Below are positions 13,260-18,591 of a stretch of DNA of 18,591 nt, one piece after another. The DNA is from DASXTS01 sp036505275 (GTDB lineage Bacteria; Actinomycetota; Actinomycetes; Mycobacteriales; Pseudonocardiaceae), in contig DASXTS010000194.1 in NCBI GenBank assembly GCA_036505275.1, positions 1 through 18,591 on the forward strand, written 5' to 3'. Position 1 is the stretch's first letter. The number at the start of each line of letters is the position of its first letter. The notes under the pieces are model-generated. The model was given only the letters and a program-made list of their open reading frames with translations, searched no databases and was not told the origin of the DNA. A program made the translations under genes and the position numbers.

Positions 13260-14539
13260 CGGCCGTTCCGCAGGCCGTGCGCGCCGCCTCACCGATCGCC
13301 GAGCGCGCACTGGCCGGCGTCACGCTGATCGCCGTCTTCGGGCTGATCGGGCTGAACCTGCGCACGACGTTCGGGGCGGTGCCCTCGCTGCTCGGCGACA
13401 TCGGCGCCGACCTGCGGCTGTCCGGCGTCGAGCTGAGCCTGCTGACCGCCATCCCGGTGGTCTGCATGGGCCTGCTCGCGCCACCGGCCCAGCGGCTGGC
13501 CGCCCGGGTCGGCCAGGAGCAGGCAACCACCGTGTGCCTGGTGCTCCTGACGGTCGCCGAACTGACCAGGGTCGGCGGCCGGCACACCTGGCTGCTCTAC
13601 CTGTCGGCGCTGCTCGGCGGCGCCGCGATGGGCGGTGTCTCCACGATCATCCCTGGGCTGATCGGCCACCACCTGAGCGGCCGGCCGGGGCTGGGCGCCG
13701 GGCTGTACGCCACCGCGCTGGCCACCGGATCGGCGGTGGCGGCCTGGGCGAGCGCTCCGCTGGCCGCCGGGCTCGGCGGCTGGAACCGGTCGCTGGCGTT
13801 CTGGGCCCTGCCGACCGGCGTCACGGTCGTGTGCTGGCTGCTGACCGTCCGCCGGCTGCCTGTGCACACCGAGCCGCACACCGAGCCGCACACCGAGCCG
13901 CACACCGAGCTCGTGCCGGCGGCACCGGACGTGCACCGACTGCCCTGGCGCAGCCGCACCGCCCGGTTGCTGGCCGTCTACTTCGCGATCCAGACCCTGA
14001 TCGGCTTCAGCGCGCTGACCTGGGTGGCGCCGGCCTACCGGGCCCGCGGCTGGGACGCGCAGAGCGCCGGCCGGCTGCTGTCCCTGCTGCTCGTCGTGCA
14101 GGTGGTGGCGATGCTGGTGCTGCCGGCGCTCACCGACCGCACCCGGGACCGCCGCCCGCTGCTCGGGCTGTCCCTGGGCTGCACGGCGCTCGGCCTGCTC
14201 GGGCTTGCCGCCGCACCGGGCCTGTCCTACGTCGCCGCCGCCCTGGTCGGCCTGGGCATCGGCGGCGGGTTCTCGCTGGGCCTGGTGCTGCTCGTCGACG
14301 TCACGTCCAGCCGGGCGGCCGCGACCGGGCTCTCGGCAATGGTCTTCCTGCTGTCCTACACGTTCGCCGGGCTCGGGCCGGTGCTGGTGGGCGTGCTGCA
14401 CGACCTCACCGGCGGCTACGCCGTCGGGTTCTGGGCGCTGCTCGCCCTTGGCCTCGCGCACCTGGCCGTCGTGCCGTCGCTGTACCCGGGGCGAACGCTT
14501 GACAAGGCTCAGAACCATGATAATCCTGAACATGGATAG
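13256..14539 (+). CDS. CynX/NimT-type MFS transporter
   Basis: 427 residues with twelve hydrophobic stretches. The first is followed by LNLRTTFGAVPSLLGDIGADL and then LLTAIPVVCMGLLAPPAQRLAARVG, the signature arrangement of the cyanate/nitroimidazole (CynX/NimT) branch of the major facilitator superfamily. The proteins are inner-membrane permeases, often for small organic anions. The ATG overlaps the LLM stop (ATGA). The central cytoplasmic loop between TM6 and TM7 holds a fourfold HTEP repeat (13865-13912), unusual in this family. The last eight codons double as promoter/operator sequence for the aldehyde dehydrogenase operon. Substrate probably relates to the pathway encoded around it. Confidence 0.9.
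   Translation: MTAVPQAVRAASPIAERALAGVTLIAVFGLIGLNLRTTFGAVPSLLGDIGADLRLSGVELSLLTAIPVVCMGLLAPPAQRLAARVGQEQATTVCLVLLTVAELTRVGGRHTWLLYLSALLGGAAMGGVSTIIPGLIGHHLSGRPGLGAGLYATALATGSAVAAWASAPLAAGLGGWNRSLAFWALPTGVTVVCWLLTVRRLPVHTEPHTEPHTEPHTELVPAAPDVHRLPWRSRTARLLAVYFAIQTLIGFSALTWVAPAYRARGWDAQSAGRLLSLLLVVQVVAMLVLPALTDRTRDRRPLLGLSLGCTALGLLGLAAAPGLSYVAAALVGLGIGGGFSLGLVLLVDVTSSRAAATGLSAMVFLLSYTFAGLGPVLVGVLHDLTGGYAVGFWALLALGLAHLAVVPSLYPGRTLDKAQNHDNPEHG
13865..13912 (+). repeat. Four 12-bp tandem repeats encoding HTEP units
   Basis: CACACCGAGCCG is repeated three times perfectly (13865-13900), and a fourth copy (13901-13912) differs in its last two bases. In frame it encodes HTEP-HTEP-HTEP-HTEL in the central loop of the MFS transporter. 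The 12-base period preserves the frame, so copy number can vary without breaking the protein. Confidence 0.97.
14499..14535 (+). promoter_or_regulatory. Promoter/operator inside the MFS gene's 3' end, driving the ALDH operon
   Basis: A consensus -35 TTGACA (14499-14504) is followed 16 bases later by TAATCC (14521-14526), with GATAAT at 14519-14524 as an alternative. The segment carries ATGATAA (14517-14523), the left half of the motif found at 9112 and 12204, and the ends of 14515-14535 form CCATG...CATGG. It lies within the last codons of the transporter, so the aldehyde dehydrogenase operon can be transcribed separately. Confidence 0.45.
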
Positions 14540-14567
14540 CGGGCCGACTCGATAAGGAGTGGATGCC

Positions 14568-16076
14568 ATGCTGACCGACACCCGGCTGTCACCGGCCACC
14601 CTCGCACTGCTCGCCGATCTGGACGACCTCCGATCGGAGGGCTGGGTCCGGGCCGGCGGCGAGCACGAGCTGGAGGTGGTGGACCCGTCCGCCGGCGACG
14701 TGGTCGGCCGGGTGCCGGCCTCCTCGCCTGGCGACGTCACCGAGGCCGTGGCCGGCGCGCGCACCGCGTTCGACGGCGGCCCGTGGTCCGGCCTGCCGGC
14801 CAAGGAGCGCGGCCGTGCCCTGCAGCGCCTGACCGCGGAGCTGGACACGCACCGGGAGGCGTTCGCCGAGATCGGCGTGCTGGAAGTGGGCACCCCGATC
14901 TCGCTCAGCCGCGGCCTGCACGGCAGCGCGCCGGTGGCCTTCTTCGAGTGGTTCGCCGACGCCGCGGTGCGCGGGCCGATGGGCGGATACCAGGAGGGGC
15001 TGCCGCTCTCCGAGCAGCCGGTGCTGGCCGCCAGCACGATCTTCCGTGAGCCGATCGGCGTGGTGGCCGCGATCACCGCATACAACTTCCCGCTCCTGAT
15101 CACCGCGTTCAAGGTGGGCGGCGCGCTGGCCGCCGGTTGCACCGCGGTGCTCATGCCGTCGCCGCGCACCGTGCTGTCGGCGATCGCATTCGCCCGGTGT
15201 GCCCGCGCGGCCGAGCTGCCCCCGGGCAGCGTGACCGTGGTTCTCGGTGAGGCCGCCGTCGGCGAGGCGCTGACCACCGCGGACGGCGTGGACATGGTGA
15301 CCTTCACCGGCTCGGTGGGCGTCGGGCGCAAGGTGATGGAGCAGGCCGCCCGCGGGCTGAAGAAGGTCGTGCTGGAGCTCGGCGGCAAGTCGCCGAACGT
15401 GCTGCTGCCCGGAGCCGAGGTGGCCACCGCGGTCGGCCCGTCGATCCTGCGCTACACCCGCAACGCCGGTCAGGGCTGCGGCGCCACCACCCGCACCCTG
15501 GTGCCGCGTGCGCAGTACGCCGACTACGCGGCGGCGGCCAAGGAGTTCGTCGACGGGCTCACCGTCGGCGACCCGTGGGACCCGGCGACCGACCTCGGCC
15601 CGCTGATCCGGGGCGAGCACCGCGACCGCGTCGAGGGCTACGTCAGGCGCGCACTGGACGCCGGCGGTGTGATCGAGGCCGGTGGCGGGCGGCCGCCGGC
15701 GGACCGCGGCTACTTCATGAACCCGGCGCTGGTCGGCGGCGTCGCGCCGGGCGCGGAGATCTGCCAGGAGGAGCTGTTCGGCCCGGTCGGCGTGCTGCTG
15801 CCCTACGACTCCGTCGAGCAGGCCCTGGAGATCGCCAACGGCACCCGGTACGGCCTGAACGCCAACGTCTGGGGCCCGACCGACGAGGCGATGCGCTTCG
15901 CCCGCCGGCTGAAGGCCGGGACCGTGACGCTCAACGGCGGCGGGGCCGACCGCCCCGACGCGCCCTGGCCCGGCCTCGGGGACAGCGGCGTCGGCGTCGA
16001 CCGTGGCATGGAGGGCTTCCGCGAGTTCTTCACGCTGCGTCACGTGCAGTACCCGCTCGCTGCCGTGGGGCGGTGA
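14568..16076 (+). CDS. Aldehyde dehydrogenase family protein
   Basis: 502 residues, the normal length for an NAD(P)-dependent aldehyde dehydrogenase. Catalytic residues are present: N173 (TAYNFPLL), E270 (LELGGKSPN) and C304 (NAGQGCGATTR); the nucleotide-binding FTGSVGVGR is at 246-254 and EELFGPV is in the C-terminal part. The otherwise near-invariant Lys of the KPSP cofactor motif is Met196 (LMPSPRT), which may alter cofactor affinity or preference. It would oxidise an aldehyde intermediate to the acid before CoA activation. ATG 14568 was chosen for its AAGGAG site (14554-14559) eight bases upstream; a GTG at 14559 overlaps that site. It leads an operon with the AtuA-family gene, 6 bases downstream. 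Confidence 0.95.
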   Translation: MLTDTRLSPATLALLADLDDLRSEGWVRAGGEHELEVVDPSAGDVVGRVPASSPGDVTEAVAGARTAFDGGPWSGLPAKERGRALQRLTAELDTHREAFAEIGVLEVGTPISLSRGLHGSAPVAFFEWFADAAVRGPMGGYQEGLPLSEQPVLAASTIFREPIGVVAAITAYNFPLLITAFKVGGALAAGCTAVLMPSPRTVLSAIAFARCARAAELPPGSVTVVLGEAAVGEALTTADGVDMVTFTGSVGVGRKVMEQAARGLKKVVLELGGKSPNVLLPGAEVATAVGPSILRYTRNAGQGCGATTRTLVPRAQYADYAAAAKEFVDGLTVGDPWDPATDLGPLIRGEHRDRVEGYVRRALDAGGVIEAGGGRPPADRGYFMNPALVGGVAPGAEICQEELFGPVGVLLPYDSVEQALEIANGTRYGLNANVWGPTDEAMRFARRLKAGTVTLNGGGADRPDAPWPGLGDSGVGVDRGMEGFREFFTLRHVQYPLAAVGR

Positions 16077-16082
16077 CATCCG

Positions 16083-17450
16083 ATGGCACCGAGGACGGTC
16101 CGGCTCGGCGCCGGCATGGCGTTCTGGGGCGACAGCGTGCAGCCCGCGATCGAGATGGCCGAGCGCGGCGAGATCGACTACCTGTGCTGCGACCACCTGG
16201 CCGAGCTGACCATGTCGATCCTGTCCAAGCAGCGGGCCAAGGACCCCGGCTTCGGCTACACCCGCGACGTGCTCGACCTGATGCGCGGCGCGCTGCCCAC
16301 CTGCGTGGCCCGCGGCGTCAAGATCGTCACCAACGCCGGCGGCGCGAACCCGCAGGCCTGCGCCGAGCGGATCGCCGAGCTGGCCAAGGAGCTTGGCCTT
16401 GGCGGCGTGCGGATCGCCGTGGTGACCGGCGACGACATCCGTGACGACATCGACCGGCTGCTGGAGCTGGGTGTGCCGTTCACCAACCTGGACACCGGGC
16501 AGCCGCTCGCGCAGGTCCGGAAGCGGCTCACGCATGCCGCCGTCTACACCGGCTCCGAGGGCATCGTGGCCGCGCTGCGCCGCGGCGCCGACGTCGTGGT
16601 GTGCGGCCGGGTCACCGACATCGCGCTCTACCTCGGGCCGCTCATCCACGAGTTCGGCTGGGCGACCGACGACTGGCAGCGGCTGGGCATGGCGACCGCG
16701 GTGGCGCACGCCATCGAATGCGGCGGGCAGGCCACCGGCGGGCTGTACGCCGGCGGCTGGCAGGACGTGCCGGGCCTGGAGTCGCTGGGCTACCCGATCG
16801 CCGAGGTGTCCGAGGACGGCACCGCGATCATCACCAAGACGCCCGGCTCGGGCGGCCGGGTGGATGTCGGCACCGTCAGCGAGCAGATGGTCTACGAGAT
16901 CCTCGACCCGGCCAACTACCTGACCGCGGACGTCACGGCCGATTTCGCCGGCCTGACGCTGGAGCAGGTCGGGCCGGACCGGGTGCGCATCGCCGGTGCG
17001 ACCGGGCGGCAGCGGCCGGACACCCTGAAGGTCAACATGGGCTACCGCGCCGGCTTCGTCGGCGAGGTGGTGTTCACCTACACCTGGCCGGACGCCTACG
17101 CCAAGGCGCAGCGCGGCCTGCGGTTCCTGCGCGACCGGCTGCGCCGGGCCGGCTTCGAGTGCGAGGACGACATCGTCGAGTACCTCGGCCACAACTCGAT
17201 GTGGGGCGGGCGCATCCCGGAGCCGGACGACCCGGAGCTGCCGGAGATCGTGGTGCGCTACGCCGCCCGCTGCGCCGACGCGGACCAGGCGCGCAAGGTC
17301 TTCACGGAGTGCGTGCCGCTGTACAACAACGGACCGGCCGGAGTGGCCGGCGTCGGCACCCGGCCGCCGCTGAAGGAGCTGTTCGCGGTGTGGCCGTGCC
17401 TGGTGCCGCGGGAGTACGTCGAGCAGTCCGTCGAGCTGCTGGAGGTCTGA
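16083..17450 (+). CDS. AtuA family (DUF1446, acyclic terpene utilization) protein
   Basis: 455 residues matching the AtuA family in order: VRLGAGMAFWGDSVQPAIEM (N-terminus), IDYLCCDHLAELTMSIL, VTNAGGANPQACAERI, the strongly conserved VVCGRVTDIALYLGPLIHEFGW, and AIECGGQATGGLYAGGW. The founding member belongs to the pseudomonad acyclic-terpene (citronellol/geraniol) degradation cluster, where its exact reaction has not been firmly defined to my knowledge. It is thought to act on CoA-bound branched intermediates. In this window no geranyl-CoA carboxylase is seen, so the pathway is not simply the Atu route. The ATG lies 6 bases after the aldehyde dehydrogenase stop. A small gene 2 bases downstream encodes what many relatives carry as a C-terminal domain. 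Confidence 0.92.
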   Translation: MAPRTVRLGAGMAFWGDSVQPAIEMAERGEIDYLCCDHLAELTMSILSKQRAKDPGFGYTRDVLDLMRGALPTCVARGVKIVTNAGGANPQACAERIAELAKELGLGGVRIAVVTGDDIRDDIDRLLELGVPFTNLDTGQPLAQVRKRLTHAAVYTGSEGIVAALRRGADVVVCGRVTDIALYLGPLIHEFGWATDDWQRLGMATAVAHAIECGGQATGGLYAGGWQDVPGLESLGYPIAEVSEDGTAIITKTPGSGGRVDVGTVSEQMVYEILDPANYLTADVTADFAGLTLEQVGPDRVRIAGATGRQRPDTLKVNMGYRAGFVGEVVFTYTWPDAYAKAQRGLRFLRDRLRRAGFECEDDIVEYLGHNSMWGGRIPEPDDPELPEIVVRYAARCADADQARKVFTECVPLYNNGPAGVAGVGTRPPLKELFAVWPCLVPREYVEQSVELLEV

Positions 17451-17452
17451 TC

Positions 17453-17770
17453 ATGGGCACGCGGCTGCGGATCGCCGACCTCGCGCACGGCCGCTCCGGC
17501 GACAAGGGCGACACCTGCAACGTTGGAATCGTCGCCTACGACGACGCCGGGTACGCGGTGCTACGGCGGGTGCTGACCGAGGAGCGGGTCAGCCAGCACT
17601 ACGGCGACCTGGTGAAGGGCACCGTGACCCGGTACGAGCTGCCCGGTATCCGGGCGCTGAACTTCGTGCTCACCGGCGCGCTGGACGGCGGCGGCACCAG
17701 GTCGCTGCGCTCCGACCACCTCGGCAAGGTCATGTACGCCTGGCTGCTGCGGATGGAGCTGCCGTCATGA
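17453..17770 (+). CDS. AtuA-associated small domain protein
   Basis: 105 residues, starting RLRIADLAHGRSGDKGDTCN, the conserved signature (HxRSGDKGD..N.G) of the domain that follows AtuA in longer fused homologues or stands as a separate small gene. It then has a helix/strand region with ERVSQHYGDLVKGTVTRYELPG and ends GKVMYAWLLRMELPS. The ATG at 17453 is 2 bases after the AtuA stop and uses GGAGG (17441-17445) inside that gene. It probably forms a complex with AtuA; the reaction is not known from sequence. The stop at 17768-17770 overlaps an ATG (ATGA) that opens a five-codon mini-ORF rather than the next gene. Confidence 0.88.
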   Translation: MGTRLRIADLAHGRSGDKGDTCNVGIVAYDDAGYAVLRRVLTEERVSQHYGDLVKGTVTRYELPGIRALNFVLTGALDGGGTRSLRSDHLGKVMYAWLLRMELPS

Positions 17771-17798
17771 GGTGGACCCGGTGAGGCGGACCCGATGA
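17767..17798 (+). repeat. 14-bp tandem duplication forming a two-step mini-ORF relay
   Basis: TGAGGTGGACCCGG (17768-17781) is followed by TGAGGCGGACCCGA (17782-17795), differing at two positions. ATG 17767 overlaps the upstream stop and encodes MRWTR, ending at TGA 17782-17784. GTG 17781 overlaps that stop and encodes a second five-codon ORF ending at TGA 17796-17798, which overlaps the ATG (17795) of the hydratase gene. Ribosomes could step across by three successive 4-nt overlaps. Confidence 0.85.
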
Positions 17799-18589
17799 GC
17801 GACCTGGTCGGTGATCTGGTGACAGTCGAGCACCGGGCCAGCCTCGGGCTGGTGACGCTGAACCGGCCGCAGGACCGCAACCCGCTGGACCACGACACCG
17901 CGCACGCGCTGCGCGACGCCTTCGCCGAGCTGTTCGCCGAACGGCGGGTGCGCTCGATCGCGGTCACCGGCGCCGGGCCGGCCTTCTGCGCCGGCGGCGA
18001 CCTGCGTCAGATGGGGCGGCTCGGACAGCTGCCGGTCGAGGAGGCCTACGCCTGGCCGGCCGCGATCATCGACCTGCACAGGATGATGCTGGACGCCCCC
18101 AAGCCGGTGATCGCCGCGGTGGACGGGCCCGCCTACGCCGGCGGCATGGGCCTGGCCGGCATGTGCGACGTGGTGCTGGCCACCGAGCGGGCGTCGTTCG
18201 CGATGCCCGAGGTCAAGGTCGGGCTGTTCCCGATGATCATCGTTTCGCAGCTGGCCCGCGCGCTGCCCCGCAAGCTGCTGCTGGAGATGATGCTCACCGG
18301 CGAGCCGATCGACGCGCTGACCGCGCACCGCGCCGGGTTCGTCAGCACCGTGTATCCCGACCGGGACGCGCTGATGGCCGGCGTCGACGGCTACGCCGCA
18401 CGGTTCGCGCAGGTCAGCCCGCAGGCGGTGCGGCTGGGCCGGCGGGCGTTCCAGCTGCTCTCGGAGCTGCCGCCGGCGCAGGCCCTGGACGCCGCGCAGT
18501 TCCTCAACCTGCCGTTCTTCCTCGGCGCCGACCTGGCCGAGGGGGCCGCGGCCTTCCTGGAGAAGCGCGCACCCCGATGGACGGAGTGA
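17795..18589 (+). CDS. Enoyl-CoA hydratase/isomerase family protein
   Basis: 264 residues of the crotonase family. Oxyanion-hole segments are AFCAGGDL (63-70) and AYAGGMGL (113-120). The catalytic Glu of the PEVKVGLFP motif is present (E139), but the other crotonase Glu (GGGCEL in rat hydratase) is Gly119 here. Such single-Glu members include hydratases of branched or terpenoid enoyl-CoAs, isomerases and decarboxylases, so simple crotonyl-CoA hydration is not assured. Beta-oxidation logic places it after the acyl-CoA dehydrogenases; neighbourhood with AtuA suggests an AtuE-like hydratase role. The start is reached through a mini-ORF relay. It ends 2 bases before the window edge; the operon may continue. 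Confidence 0.92.
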   Translation: MSDLVGDLVTVEHRASLGLVTLNRPQDRNPLDHDTAHALRDAFAELFAERRVRSIAVTGAGPAFCAGGDLRQMGRLGQLPVEEAYAWPAAIIDLHRMMLDAPKPVIAAVDGPAYAGGMGLAGMCDVVLATERASFAMPEVKVGLFPMIIVSQLARALPRKLLLEMMLTGEPIDALTAHRAGFVSTVYPDRDALMAGVDGYAARFAQVSPQAVRLGRRAFQLLSELPPAQALDAAQFLNLPFFLGADLAEGAAAFLEKRAPRWTE

Positions 18590-18591
18590 CC

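Noticed and set aside
13289..15427. A 712-codon minus-strand frame across the MFS and aldehyde dehydrogenase genes
   Set aside because: Antisense to two well-supported genes; low-complexity Ser/Ala/Gln/Arg composition.

Overview
The window is from a very GC-rich actinobacterium. A mycobacterial or closely related host is plausible: there is a 13E12/DUF222-HNH gene, a likely leaderless promoter in front of it, and a dense set of acyl-CoA catabolic genes including a luciferase-like (possibly F420-dependent) oxidoreductase. The genus cannot be fixed from sequence reading alone.

Bases 1-2340 form a degraded, repeat-rich flank. It holds a frameshifted antibiotic-biosynthesis-monooxygenase (ABM) gene, the 3' end of a cysteine-dioxygenase-like cupin gene that stops where the 13E12 gene's promoter begins, an apparently intact DUF222-HNH gene, and about 270 bp of stacked inverted repeats. 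One of these repeats folds on paper into a four-way cloverleaf with no unpaired junction bases. The array lies between 12-bp direct repeats and may have inserted into the 3' end of the HNH gene.

Bases 2340-18591 form a compact catabolic island with many 4-nt start/stop overlaps. Divergent promoters near 3150 drive an SDR (minus) and a plus-strand run of two acyl-CoA dehydrogenases, an amidohydrolase, a thiolase and a 14-TM MFS transporter. A second promoter near 9120 drives a [3Fe-4S]-type ferredoxin and a ferredoxin reductase. An alpha/beta hydrolase, a gene remnant and a SnoaL-like gene lie on the minus strand. The SnoaL-like gene diverges near 12195 from an LLM-class oxidoreductase and a CynX-type MFS transporter. 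A promoter inside the 3' end of that MFS gene leads into aldehyde dehydrogenase, an AtuA-family protein, a detached AtuA-associated small domain and an enoyl-CoA hydratase at the window edge.

Together the genes suggest uptake or export, oxidation (ferredoxin chain, LLM enzyme, aldehyde dehydrogenase), then CoA-dependent dehydrogenation, hydration and thiolysis of a branched, cyclic or terpenoid-like acid. The substrate is not evident. No P450, CoA ligase, acyl-CoA carboxylase or regulator lies in the window. An AT-rich motif, ATGATAAnnnTTATAC, occurs at two promoters and as weaker versions at two more, so one absent regulator may control the whole island. The island also has a striking number of short tandem duplications (11-14 bp) exactly at gene junctions, two of which create mini-ORF relays between stop and start codons.
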